The notes under the pieces were generated by a model that made no database searches, was not told where the DNA came from, and worked only from the letters and a program-made list of their open reading frames with translations. DNA of 64,000 nt from Haloarcula marina (lineage in GTDB: Archaea > Halobacteriota > Halobacteria > Halobacteriales > Haloarculaceae): contig NZ_CP100404.1 in NCBI RefSeq assembly GCF_024218775.1, positions 434,001 to 498,000 of the forward strand. Reading direction: 5' to 3'. The position numbers and the translations under genes are program-made. This document shows positions 43,149 through 52,026 of the stretch, in pieces (position 1 is the first letter of the stretch; every line of letters starts with the position of its first letter).

Positions 43149-45365
43149 CTACGACTCGGCGAAGAAAGCGTCGTACTCGGAGATGAACGCCCGAATCTCG
43201 CGGGACTCCGGAGCCTTGTTGTGGCGCATGAAGTAACTGGCGACGGTGTTCGCGAGGACCAGGGCCGCGCCGTCCGAGAGGTCCTCGGCGAGTGCGAGGG
43301 TCATCCCGCTGAGGAAGTGCTCGTCGACGTTGCGCAGTTGGTGGGGATTGACGACCTGCGGGGCCTTCGCCGAGAGCACGCCCTCGTGCGAGGCCAGCGT
43401 CGCGCCGCGTTGGGAGTGCATCACGTACCGCGTCACGTCGAGGCGGTCCCGCACTCGCTCGACGGTCGGGGCCGTCTCGTCGCCGTTGTCCAGCAGGGTA
43501 TCGCGGAACCGCCGCGTCTGGTTCCGATTCGCGGTCACCGTCACCGGAACGGTGTCGTCGAGCGTCGCCAGCGCCGCACACCCGCGTTCCAGTTCGGCGG
43601 CCGATAGCTGGTCGACTTCGCCGGGGACGAAGTGGACGTGGCGCGGCGGCGAACTGAGCATCGGCCACACCTCCTCGCCGAGGTGCTCGATGACGTCGGC
43701 CAGTTCCGGTGTCGAGTACCACGACCCCATGCTGAGGACGGACTTCCCGTCGATATACTCGGCGAACGCCGACGCGCCGATGCGGTCCACGATGCGGTCC
43801 CAATCGAGCGGTTCGGGGTTCGGTTCGGTGAGCAGGAACTTCCGGTCCTCGAACCAGACGTAGTCCGTGCTGGTGGTCTGTCCGAGGCTGACGAGCGTCT
43901 GGTTGCGGAAGCGGCGGGCGAATTCCGAGCGAATCGGGTCGCCCATACGGCCGATGAGGGTCACGTCGTAGCCGAGTTCGTCGAAGACGCTGCCGACGTG
44001 AGCGACGAGGCCGCCTGGTTCGGTGCGCGTCTGTCGCCACTCGACGCGCGGCGGGGACTCGCTGGCCTCGTAGCGGACGAGCGCCTCCCGGAACGAGTCG
44101 AACTGCCGAATCTGCTCGTACTCGCCGCCGGGTTGGCGCTGGATGAACTCCCGCATCCGGTCGATGAACGCGTCGAAGCAGAGGGCAACCGACCCGTTCC
44201 CGAACTCGGTCGGGAGTTCGGCCTTACACGCCTCCAGATGGCGTCGCGTCTCGTCGTCGATAGCGGCGGTGTGGCTCGTTCCGTTCTGCCGGAGTTCGAT
44301 GGTGTCGGCGGTGTAGTCGACGTTCCGCGTCCCGACGCCGCCGACGGTAATCATCGGGGAACTCACTTCGTCCGTCGCCGTGTCGACGTTGAGCGTCAGC
44401 GAGGCGCGGATGTCGTACTCCGTGTAGTAGTAACTGGTCAGCGTCCCCTGTTTGGTCACTTCCTCGCCCGTCTCGGTGTCGTACCCGTGGAAGGTGATTT
44501 CGAAGGCGTCGACCGGTTGGCTCTCGGTGAGGACCGACACGTCGGCCAGACAGTCGCGGATGCGCATGTACTGTTTCGGGAGCGTCGGCCGTCCGGTCGA
44601 CCGTTCCAGCGGTTTCGCCAGCGGCCAGATGGACTCGGAGACGAACCGGTCGAGGACCATCGCGAGACTCGGATTCGTGATGTAGTAGCCGTGGCGTTCG
44701 TCGTCGACGTAGTCGTGGCCCTCCTGCACCCAGTAGAGGCCCCGCTGTCGGTCGGCGGTGAGCGCGAAGTCCTCGCGCGTCGAGACGAGTCGCACTTCGT
44801 CGACGGTGTCGGGAATCGACACGTCCGGCGTCCCGCGCTCCTTTTCCTCCGGCGAGACGTTCGAGACGATGAGGCGTATCTGCTGGTCGACGCACTGTTC
44901 TAAGTCGTCGACGACCGACGGCAGTCGGCCGACTGGGACCAACAGGAGGATGTCCTGTTCGGCGGTCTGCAACAGGTCGCTGACGTACCGCTTGATGGTG
45001 CTTTCGCTCTTGAACAGGGCGACGCCGCTCTCGACGGTTTCGACCGTCTCGTGAAGCTCTTCGAGGTATCCCTCCGCGCGCGAGAGTTGGTCGCGTATCG
45101 AGGAGAACGCCTCACCGGGGTCGACGGCGTAGGCCTTCTGCGGGTAGTCGTCGATGACTTCCACGAACCCGCGTTCGCGGAGTCTGTCGACGATGTCGTA
45201 GACGCGCTGTTTCGGGACGTCGCTCGTCTCGGCGATGTCGGTCATCGTCTGTGTTCCACCCCGAACCAGCGCGAGGTACACCTCCGTCTCGTAAGTCGTC
45301 AGGTCGACGTTGTCTTGCAACGTCTCGCGAAGGAGGGCGAGCTTCGCGTCGTCCTCGGCGGTCAT
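43149..45365 (-). CDS. TrmB-family regulator fused to a degenerate PfkB/ribokinase-like domain
   Basis: Protein of 738 residues. Residues 10-90 form a TrmB winged helix (YLALVRGGTQTMTDIAETSD, KQRVYDIVDRLRERGFVEVI), then a coiled stretch and a TrmB effector region to about 350. From about 391 it resembles a sugar kinase: CFDAFIDRM, then PGGLVAHVGSVFDELGYDVT (about 450-470) and LIGRMGDP, the first PfkB signature. The second signature reads NVDEHFLSG (about 679-687) in place of GAGDxFxxG, so the catalytic Asp appears to be Glu (E682) and the anion-hole glycines are lost. Ordinary TrmB proteins are about half this length. Divergent from GH32, 123 bp away, it is the likely local regulator and may sense a sugar through the kinase fold. 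Confidence 0.8.
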   Translation of the reverse strand: MTAEDDAKLALLRETLQDNVDLTTYETEVYLALVRGGTQTMTDIAETSDVPKQRVYDIVDRLRERGFVEVIDDYPQKAYAVDPGEAFSSIRDQLSRAEGYLEELHETVETVESGVALFKSESTIKRYVSDLLQTAEQDILLLVPVGRLPSVVDDLEQCVDQQIRLIVSNVSPEEKERGTPDVSIPDTVDEVRLVSTREDFALTADRQRGLYWVQEGHDYVDDERHGYYITNPSLAMVLDRFVSESIWPLAKPLERSTGRPTLPKQYMRIRDCLADVSVLTESQPVDAFEITFHGYDTETGEEVTKQGTLTSYYYTEYDIRASLTLNVDTATDEVSSPMITVGGVGTRNVDYTADTIELRQNGTSHTAAIDDETRRHLEACKAELPTEFGNGSVALCFDAFIDRMREFIQRQPGGEYEQIRQFDSFREALVRYEASESPPRVEWRQTRTEPGGLVAHVGSVFDELGYDVTLIGRMGDPIRSEFARRFRNQTLVSLGQTTSTDYVWFEDRKFLLTEPNPEPLDWDRIVDRIGASAFAEYIDGKSVLSMGSWYSTPELADVIEHLGEEVWPMLSSPPRHVHFVPGEVDQLSAAELERGCAALATLDDTVPVTVTANRNQTRRFRDTLLDNGDETAPTVERVRDRLDVTRYVMHSQRGATLASHEGVLSAKAPQVVNPHQLRNVDEHFLSGMTLALAEDLSDGAALVLANTVASYFMRHNKAPESREIRAFISEYDAFFAES

Positions 45366-45385
45366 TGGTCGATGCTAGGGCTTCC

Positions 45386-45395
45386 GAAATAAGCC
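45386..45395 (-). promoter_or_regulatory. TATA box of the TrmB-type regulator
   Basis: GGCTTATTTC on the minus strand, 21-30 bp upstream of the ATG at 45365, consistent with a leaderless transcript. Confidence 0.5.
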
Positions 45396-45433
45396 GTTTG
45401 CTGAACGAGCCTGCGGGTCGTGCTCATGAAACA

Positions 45434-45464
45434 CTATACCACACCGATACACATAATAGTATAG
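45434..45464. promoter_or_regulatory. Candidate operator/promoter of the GH32 operon
   Basis: CTATAC and GTATAG form an inverted repeat separated by 19 bp. The right arm overlaps an AT-rich TATA-like stretch (CATAATAGTATAG) 25-37 bp upstream of the ATG at 45489. A regulator bound here would cover the TATA box. Confidence 0.45.
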
Positions 45465-45488
45465 ACTTTCCTCACGATAGTTGTGAAA

Positions 45489-47600
45489 ATGAATGCTCGT
45501 GACGGCCCACTACTGAACGACACGCCCTCACAGACGGCCCGCCTCACCGTCGGTGCCGTCGATTCAACCGACGACACCGACACGCTGGCGCTCTCCGCGC
45601 TCGATGTCGACAGTCTCGAAGACTACGACGCGCTGTGGTGGCACCGCGAGTCGGCGCTGGACGCCGACGCGCGGGCGGCACTCGACGCCGCGGGGGACGC
45701 CATCCGGTCGTTCGTCGCCGACGGTGGCGGCCTCCTCCTCACGCACGGGGCCGTCGAAGCGGCGTCGCACGTCGGAATCGAGACGCACGCGCCCGACGCC
45801 ATCGGTTCCGTCGATGGAGACGAGAGCGGTTTTCTCGTCCGTCGCGCGTACGAGGACCATCCGATATTCGACGGTATCGGCACGCTCCGTCCCGATTCCG
45901 CCGCCACCGGTGACGCCGTCTCCGTCCACTACGAGACGCTGTACCCGAAGGACGCCGACGTACTGGCGGCCCGAACCACCGACGGGGAAGACGACCCCGC
46001 GAAGAAGTCGGTACTCCGGTGGAGCCACGGCGACGGCCGCGTCGTCGGCGTCGGCCACGGCCTCGACGACCGGGAGACGGACCTCCAAGAACGGCTTCTC
46101 GACAACTGTCTGGCCTACGTCGCGGGCGCGGGCGAGGACCCCGCGACGGTCGGCCGACCGAAGGAACGCGCGGCGTTCGAAGCGCTCCGCGAGGCCGTGC
46201 CCGACGCGACGAACCGTCCGGCGTACCACTTCACGCCGCCCGCGAACTGGCTCAACGACCCCAACGGCCTCGTCCAGTGGAACGGCACGTACCACCTGTT
46301 CTACCAGTACAATCCGGCGGGACCCTTCCACGACACTATCCACTGGGGCCACGCCACCTCCGAGGACCTCGTCCACTGGGAGGACGAACCGATAGCGCTC
46401 GCACCGGACCCGGGCGGTCCCGACGAGACGGGCGTCTGGTCGGGGTGTTTTGTCGACGACGACGGGACCCCGAGCGTGCTGTACACGGGCGGGGCCGGGC
46501 GGGACCAACTGCCGTGTCTCGCCCGCGCGACGGACGATTCACTCGTCGAGTGGGAGAAGTCACCGGCGAACCCGCTGGTCGAGGAGACGCCCGCGGGCGT
46601 CGACGTCCTCGACAGCATCGACTGGCGCGGGGAGTTCCGCGACCACTGCGTCTGGAAGGAGGGAGAGACGTGGTACCAGCTAATCGGGTCGGGTATCGAC
46701 GGCGAGGGCGGGGCCGCCCTCTTGTTCGAGTCGACGGACCTCGTCGAGTGGGAGTACTGCCGCCCGCTGTTGACCGGAGACTGGCGCAAGACCGGGCCGA
46801 TGTGGGAGTGCCCCGAACTGCTCCGCTTCGACGACGGCGCGCTCTTGCACGTCTCTGATTACGCGAAGGTGGCGTACTTCGTCGGCGAGTACGACGAGGC
46901 GACCCACGCGTTCGACCCCAGCGACGACGGACTGCTGGACCACGGCGTCTTCTACGCCCCGCAGTCCTTCGAGGACGACGACGGCCGGACCATCATGTTC
47001 GGCTGGCTCAAGGAGGAGCGAGACGCAGAGGCCCAGTGGGACGCCGGGTGGTCCGGCGCGATGTCGCTCCCACGCGTCGTCTCGCTCACCGACGAGGGAA
47101 CGCCCGAATACTCGCTGCCCGAGGAACTCGAAGCCCTCCGCGAGACCCATCACTCGTTCAGCGACCTCACCGTCTCGCCCGACGGACCGAATCCGCTCGC
47201 CGACATCGAGAGCGACACCGTCGAGGTGAAACTGACCGTCGACGCCGACAACGTCGGCGAGTTCGGCCTCGTCCTGCGGGAGACGCCCGACGGCGAGGAG
47301 CGGACGGTCGTCCGCTGTCTGGCGCAGTATCGCTCTCTCGTCGTGGACCGGTCGGAATCGTCGGTCAGCGACGCCGTCGACGACTCCCCGGCGCGGATGC
47401 CCATCAACCTCGACGACGACGGCACCTTCTCGTTGCACCTGTTTCTGGACCGCTCGGTGGTCGAACTGTTCGCCAACGACGCGCAGGCCTTGGCGACCCG
47501 AATCTACCCCACGCGGGCCGACAGCACCGGTCTCGGCCTGTACGCCGCGGAGGCCGACGTGACCGTCGAGCGCCTCGACGTGTGGGAGTTATCGAGATGA
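45489..47600 (+). CDS. GH32 beta-fructosidase with N-terminal GATase-like domain
   Basis: Protein of 703 residues without a signal peptide, so it acts in the cytoplasm. Residues about 250-700 are a GH32 enzyme: nucleophile Asp257 in WLNDPNG, transition-state Asp385 in FRDH, and acid/base Glu440 in WECPEL, followed by the beta-sandwich. It should release fructose from sucrose or fructo-oligosaccharides. The first 215 or so residues resemble a class-I amidotransferase/ThuA-like flavodoxin fold (YDALWWHRES, FVADGGGLLLTHG, HPIFDGI), an unusual N-terminal addition; its role is unknown. ATG at 45489 is preferred over the GTG six bases upstream. First gene of the sugar operon. Confidence 0.88.
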   Translation: MNARDGPLLNDTPSQTARLTVGAVDSTDDTDTLALSALDVDSLEDYDALWWHRESALDADARAALDAAGDAIRSFVADGGGLLLTHGAVEAASHVGIETHAPDAIGSVDGDESGFLVRRAYEDHPIFDGIGTLRPDSAATGDAVSVHYETLYPKDADVLAARTTDGEDDPAKKSVLRWSHGDGRVVGVGHGLDDRETDLQERLLDNCLAYVAGAGEDPATVGRPKERAAFEALREAVPDATNRPAYHFTPPANWLNDPNGLVQWNGTYHLFYQYNPAGPFHDTIHWGHATSEDLVHWEDEPIALAPDPGGPDETGVWSGCFVDDDGTPSVLYTGGAGRDQLPCLARATDDSLVEWEKSPANPLVEETPAGVDVLDSIDWRGEFRDHCVWKEGETWYQLIGSGIDGEGGAALLFESTDLVEWEYCRPLLTGDWRKTGPMWECPELLRFDDGALLHVSDYAKVAYFVGEYDEATHAFDPSDDGLLDHGVFYAPQSFEDDDGRTIMFGWLKEERDAEAQWDAGWSGAMSLPRVVSLTDEGTPEYSLPEELEALRETHHSFSDLTVSPDGPNPLADIESDTVEVKLTVDADNVGEFGLVLRETPDGEERTVVRCLAQYRSLVVDRSESSVSDAVDDSPARMPINLDDDGTFSLHLFLDRSVVELFANDAQALATRIYPTRADSTGLGLYAAEADVTVERLDVWELSR

Positions 47601-47661
47601 AGAAGGATTATTCACTGGAGTTGGGAAAACTTGATATGGATGGGGCCGAGTTGTTGTGGCG

Positions 47662-48801
47662 ATGAGTCGTATCATAATCAACAATGTACGAAAGGAGTAC
47701 GACTCCGACGCTGGCACGATACGTGCCGTCGACGACGTGAGCCTCGACGTCGAAGACGGGGAGTTCCTCACCATCGTCGGTCCGTCAGGTTCGGGGAAGT
47801 CGACGCTCCTGCGGATGATTGCCGGGTTGGAAGACATCACCGGCGGCGAAATCAAAATCGGCGATACGGTGGTCAACAACATCGCTCCGCAGAACCGCGG
47901 CGTCGCGATGGTGTTCCAGAACTACGCGCTGTATCCGCACATGAGCGTCCGGCAGAACATGTCCTACGGACTGAAACTGACCACGGACCTCGACAGCGAG
48001 GAGATTCAGCGCCGCGTCGAGGACACCGCCGAGATGATGGGTATCGGCGAGTTGCTGGACAAGAAGCCGAACAACCTCTCGGGCGGCCAACAACAGCGGG
48101 TCGCCACCGGCCGCGCCATCGTCCGGCAACCCGACGTGTTCCTGTTCGACGAACCGCTCAGCAACTTGGACGCCAAACTCCGCCTCCACATGCGCACGGA
48201 ACTCCAGCGCATCCAGGAGGAACTGGAGACTACCTCCGTCTACGTCACGCACGACCAGACGGAGGCGATGACGATGTCCGACCGCATCGTCATCCTCAAG
48301 GACGGCACGATTCAGCAGGTCGGCACGCCCGCCGAGGTGTACGCCGACCCGGTCAATCGGTTCGTCGCCGATTTCATCGGGTCTCCCTCGATGAACTTCT
48401 TCGACGTGTCGCTGGACGACGGGGTCCTTTACGGGGACGACTTCGAGTACGCAATCCCGAGCGACCTCTCGACAGTCGTCCGCGAGAACGCCCGGAGCGA
48501 CGACCTCGTCCTCGGTATCCGGCCGGAACACGTCACCGTCGACACGGACGGTGCTGACACGGTCACGGCGACGCTCGACGTTCTCGAACACGAGGGGAGC
48601 GACAACTACCTCTACCTCTCGAAGGGCGACACGGAGTGGACGGTCCGCGTCGACGGCAACACCCGCTTCGAGTGGGGCGAGACGGTCGAGTTCACGCTCC
48701 CGCAGGAGCACCTGCACGTCTTCGACGCGAAGACTGGCGAGAACCTCGTCGTCGACGAGGGCATGACCGCCGAGGCCGACGGTTCCTCGGTCACCGCATA
48801 G
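47662..48801 (+). CDS. Sugar ABC transporter ATP-binding protein (MalK/UgpC type)
   Basis: Protein of 379 residues. Walker A is GPSGSGKST (40-48), the signature LSGGQQQR, Walker B VFLFDEPLSNLD, and a switch His in VTHDQTEAMT. The C-terminal 130 residues form the TOBE/regulatory domain of the MalK group (VLGIRPEHV). It energises CUT1-type sugar uptake with the three genes downstream. The ATG at 47662 follows GH32 by 61 bp. Confidence 0.95.
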   Translation: MSRIIINNVRKEYDSDAGTIRAVDDVSLDVEDGEFLTIVGPSGSGKSTLLRMIAGLEDITGGEIKIGDTVVNNIAPQNRGVAMVFQNYALYPHMSVRQNMSYGLKLTTDLDSEEIQRRVEDTAEMMGIGELLDKKPNNLSGGQQQRVATGRAIVRQPDVFLFDEPLSNLDAKLRLHMRTELQRIQEELETTSVYVTHDQTEAMTMSDRIVILKDGTIQQVGTPAEVYADPVNRFVADFIGSPSMNFFDVSLDDGVLYGDDFEYAIPSDLSTVVRENARSDDLVLGIRPEHVTVDTDGADTVTATLDVLEHEGSDNYLYLSKGDTEWTVRVDGNTRFEWGETVEFTLPQEHLHVFDAKTGENLVVDEGMTAEADGSSVTA

Positions 48802-48834
48802 CACGACAACCAACGGCAAGCGACACCAGATACC

Positions 48835-50229
48835 ATGACGAAACACACCAACGAAACCGACGCCTCGAACAGCACCACAATCACTCGCCGCCGCGCGCTG
48901 AGCGCGGGCGGGGCCGCACTCGCGACGGGCATCGCCGGATGTGCCGGACTGACCGGTGGCGGTGGCGGCGGTGGCGGCGGCAGTAGCGACGGGAGCAGCG
49001 GCGGCGACGGCGCGTCCAGCGGCGACGTGGAAATCGACTACTGGATGTACTTCGGCGCGCAGGAGCGCGAGGAGATGACGGCGCTCATCGAGGAGTTCAA
49101 CGCCCAAGACAACGGCATCCACGTCAACGCACAGGGCATCCCGTTTGCCGAGTTCCTCAACAAACTGTTCACCGCGGTCAACTCCGGCAACGCGCCCCAC
49201 GTCGCGAGTTACTACGGTTCGTTCGGCCGCCACCTCGAACCCGTCACGCACTCCATCGACGACTACCTCTCGGACGGCGCGAAGAACGAGTACTTCGACA
49301 TCGCGTGGAACAACCTCCAGGTCGACGGGTCGACGTACGCCCTGCCAATCGACATCCACGGCAAGGCGCTGTACACGAACGACAGCGTGCTGGAGTCGGC
49401 CGGTGTCGACCCGGACTTCACCGACTGGCAGGCGTTCTCCGACGCCTGTGACACCATCGTCAGCGACACTGACTCGCGGGCCTTCTCGTTCCTCAACTGG
49501 AACATCGGGCAGGCCGCCTTCCGCGCGTACATCATCGCCCTCACGCAGGCGGGCGGCGATGTCGTCACCGGCGAACCCGGCAACTACGAGGTGGTCTACG
49601 ACAACGAGGTCGGAATGGAGACGGCCGAACTGATGGCCAGCATCACCGGCGAGCGCGGCTGGGACATCCCGCAGTTCCAGAGCGACGCCGCACGCGTGCA
49701 GGACTTCCTCTCGGGTGACCTCGGGATGTTCATCGCCGGGACGTGGTCGGTCAACAACTTCGAGAACGAGAACGGCGAACTCCCCGAAGACCTCGACTTC
49801 AGTTTCCAGAAGCCGTTCATGTTCCCCGGCGACGGCGACGAGGTGGCGTGGTGTGAGTCCAACTCGCTGTACTTCCCGACGAACCCGAACCACTCCGAGG
49901 CCGAGAAGCAGGCCGCCGTCGAGTTCGCCGAGTACGTCACGCAGAACAACACGCTGTGGGCGTCGGCCGGTGGGCACCTGCCCGCGGCGGAGTCCGTCGC
50001 CACCTCCAGCGAGGTGAAGAACACCGCGCTCTGGCAGGACTACGGCACCATCTCGACGATGTACGACATGGTCACCAACGGGCAGGTCCGCTACCAGCCC
50101 AAGACTTCGGTCAACATCAACAGCGACCGGTACTGGGGCTCGTTCATGGACATGTACCTCCAGAACACCGACGTGCAGTCCGGTGTGAAAAGCAGCGCCG
50201 ACGCGCTCCGGCAGGCCCTCGACCAGTGA
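48835..50229 (+). CDS. Sugar ABC transporter substrate-binding lipoprotein
   Basis: Protein of 464 residues. The Tat signal (TRRRALSAGG, Arg at 18-20) leads to a lipobox Cys at 36 (GIAGC). A Gly/Ser-rich linker of about 35 residues tethers the domain to the membrane. The remainder is a family-1 extracellular sugar-binding fold: EIDYWMYFGAQEREEMTALI, then NAPHVASYYGSF and YALPIDIHGKALY. It should capture a sugar such as sucrose or a fructan oligomer, by analogy with GH32. It lies between the ATPase and permease genes. Confidence 0.93.
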   Translation: MTKHTNETDASNSTTITRRRALSAGGAALATGIAGCAGLTGGGGGGGGGSSDGSSGGDGASSGDVEIDYWMYFGAQEREEMTALIEEFNAQDNGIHVNAQGIPFAEFLNKLFTAVNSGNAPHVASYYGSFGRHLEPVTHSIDDYLSDGAKNEYFDIAWNNLQVDGSTYALPIDIHGKALYTNDSVLESAGVDPDFTDWQAFSDACDTIVSDTDSRAFSFLNWNIGQAAFRAYIIALTQAGGDVVTGEPGNYEVVYDNEVGMETAELMASITGERGWDIPQFQSDAARVQDFLSGDLGMFIAGTWSVNNFENENGELPEDLDFSFQKPFMFPGDGDEVAWCESNSLYFPTNPNHSEAEKQAAVEFAEYVTQNNTLWASAGGHLPAAESVATSSEVKNTALWQDYGTISTMYDMVTNGQVRYQPKTSVNINSDRYWGSFMDMYLQNTDVQSGVKSSADALRQALDQ

Positions 50230-50238
50230 GGATAGACC

Positions 50239-51162
50239 ATGAGTAACGTCGAAGCGACCACCGAGACCCGGACCGCAAGCCGCTGGGAGCGGCTGTTCGA
50301 CCGGTCCACCCGGGAGCTACTCGTGGGGCTGCTGTTCGCCGCCCCGTACCTCGTGCTGTTCGCGGTGTTCCTCCTGTACCCCCTCCTGAAGGGGCTGTAC
50401 ATGAGCCTCCACGAGTGGAACTTCCTCGAACCGTCGAAGTCGACGTACGTCGGCTTGGAGAACTACGCCAGACTGCTGGAGGACCCGGCGTTCTGGAACG
50501 CGCTGTGGAACACACTTGAGTTCGTGGGGATGACGGTGCCGCTCATCGTCGGCCTCAGCCTCGTCCTCGCGCTCGGCCTGAACAAGGAACTGAAGGGGTC
50601 TCGCCTCCTCCAGTTCGTCTACTTCAGCCCGTACGTGCTGACCGTCTCCGTCGTGGGCATCATCTGGGCGCAGATGTTCGCACAGGGCGGCGTCGGCACG
50701 CAGTACTTCGGGTGGCTGTTCAGCGGGTCGCCGCTGAACTCGAAGTTCTGGGCCATGCCCGTCATCGTCATCACGACGGTGTGGTGGCAGGCGGGATTCT
50801 ACTTCGCCGTCTTGCTCGCGGCCCGACAGAACGTCCCCGAGCGACTGTACGAGGCGGCGCGCCTCGACGGGGCCGGGCCGTGGCGCATGTTCCGGGACAT
50901 CACGCTCCCGCACATGAAGAACGCGCTCCTGTTCGTCGTCATCGCCTCGACTATCTTCCAGTTCCAGGTGTTCGGTCAGCCGTACCTGATGACGAAGGGT
51001 GGCCCGGTCGGCAACACGGAGACGCTCGTGTACTACCTCTACGAACTCGGGTTCCAGACGCGCGAACTCGGGTTCGGGGCCGCCGTCGGCTACACGCTCC
51101 TGCTGATACTGGTCGGCGTGTCGGTGCTCAACTACGTCCTCGTGGGAGGCAACGATGAGTAA
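50239..51162 (+). CDS. Sugar ABC transporter permease (MalF-like)
   Basis: Protein of 307 residues with six predicted spans, the shorter CUT1 permease form. The EAA loop is present as YEAARLDGAGPWRMFRDITL (about residues 205-224), which contacts the ATPase. The N-terminus carries a first span near residue 25 (LLFAAPYLVLFAVFLLYPLL). Its end overlaps the start of the second permease by 8 bp. Confidence 0.94.
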   Translation: MSNVEATTETRTASRWERLFDRSTRELLVGLLFAAPYLVLFAVFLLYPLLKGLYMSLHEWNFLEPSKSTYVGLENYARLLEDPAFWNALWNTLEFVGMTVPLIVGLSLVLALGLNKELKGSRLLQFVYFSPYVLTVSVVGIIWAQMFAQGGVGTQYFGWLFSGSPLNSKFWAMPVIVITTVWWQAGFYFAVLLAARQNVPERLYEAARLDGAGPWRMFRDITLPHMKNALLFVVIASTIFQFQVFGQPYLMTKGGPVGNTETLVYYLYELGFQTRELGFGAAVGYTLLLILVGVSVLNYVLVGGNDE

Positions 51163-52024
51163 CGCCGACGCGACGCAGTCGCTGACCGAACGGGTGACCG
51201 ACCGGGACACGCTCTACCGCATCGGCCTGTACGTCGTGATGTACGGGCTGGCGATAGCGTTCTTCGTCCCCTACTGGCGGATGTTCCAGCTATCGGTGAC
51301 GCCGATGAGCGTCCTCTCTCAGGGCGGATTCCACTGGATACCGCCGGAGGTTACGCTGGCGGTGTGGCAGCGGTATCTGGTCGACGAACCCATCATCTAC
51401 CAGTGGGCGTTCAACACGCTCACCATCGCCAGCATCACGACGGCCATCGTGTTGCTCGTCGACTCGATGATCGCCTTCTCCATCACCCGACTCGACTGGC
51501 CGGGGCAGGGCCTGATTCTGGGCGTCATCATGGCGAGCTTCATGATTCCGGGCTACGTGAACATCATCCCGCTGTACACGCTCATCAACGACCTCGGCCT
51601 GATGAACTCCTACTGGGCCATCATCCTCCCCTTCGCGGCCGGACCGCTCGGGGTGTTCCTGCTCGTCCAGTTCTTCCGGGACATCCCCGAGGAGTTGGAG
51701 GAGGCGGCCCGCCTCGACGGCTTCTCGTCGCTGCGCATCTACGCGCGCATCATCCTGCCGCTGTCGACGCCCATCCTCACCGCGCTGGGACTGTTCGTGT
51801 TCATCTGGAGTTGGAACCAGTTCCTCTGGCCGCTCATCGTCCTGAACGACGACGCGCTGTACACGCTGCCGGTCGGTGTGGTGACGCTGCGGGACGTGAA
51901 CGCCCTCGCGCCGAACGTCATCATGACCTCGCTCGCGCTGGCGTCGCTCCCGCTGTTCATCATCTTCCTGCTGTTCCAGGACAAACTCATCTCCAGCGTC
52001 CAGATGCAGGCGGGGACGGGGTGA
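51155..52024 (+). CDS. Sugar ABC transporter permease (MalG-like)
   Basis: Protein of 289 residues with six spans. The EAA loop is EEAARLDGFSSLRIYARIIL, in the position expected of the second CUT1 permease. Together with the first permease and two ATPase subunits it forms the transport channel. It starts inside the end of the preceding gene (8-bp overlap) and its stop overlaps a GTG of the next gene by 4 bp. Confidence 0.94.
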   Translation: MSNADATQSLTERVTDRDTLYRIGLYVVMYGLAIAFFVPYWRMFQLSVTPMSVLSQGGFHWIPPEVTLAVWQRYLVDEPIIYQWAFNTLTIASITTAIVLLVDSMIAFSITRLDWPGQGLILGVIMASFMIPGYVNIIPLYTLINDLGLMNSYWAIILPFAAGPLGVFLLVQFFRDIPEELEEAARLDGFSSLRIYARIILPLSTPILTALGLFVFIWSWNQFLWPLIVLNDDALYTLPVGVVTLRDVNALAPNVIMTSLALASLPLFIIFLLFQDKLISSVQMQAGTG

Positions 52025-52026
52025 CG

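Noticed and set aside
43632-44903. A 423-codon plus-strand open frame within the TrmB-type regulator
   Set aside because: Antisense shadow; the regulator frame has recognisable HTH and kinase-like segments.
48955-49025. A simple-sequence repeat of GGC/GGT units
   Set aside because: It encodes the Gly/Ser linker of the binding lipoprotein, a normal feature of haloarchaeal Tat lipoproteins.
47785-49977. A 730-codon open frame opposite the ABC ATPase and binding-protein genes
   Set aside because: Antisense to two unmistakable transporter genes; high GC at third positions produces such frames.
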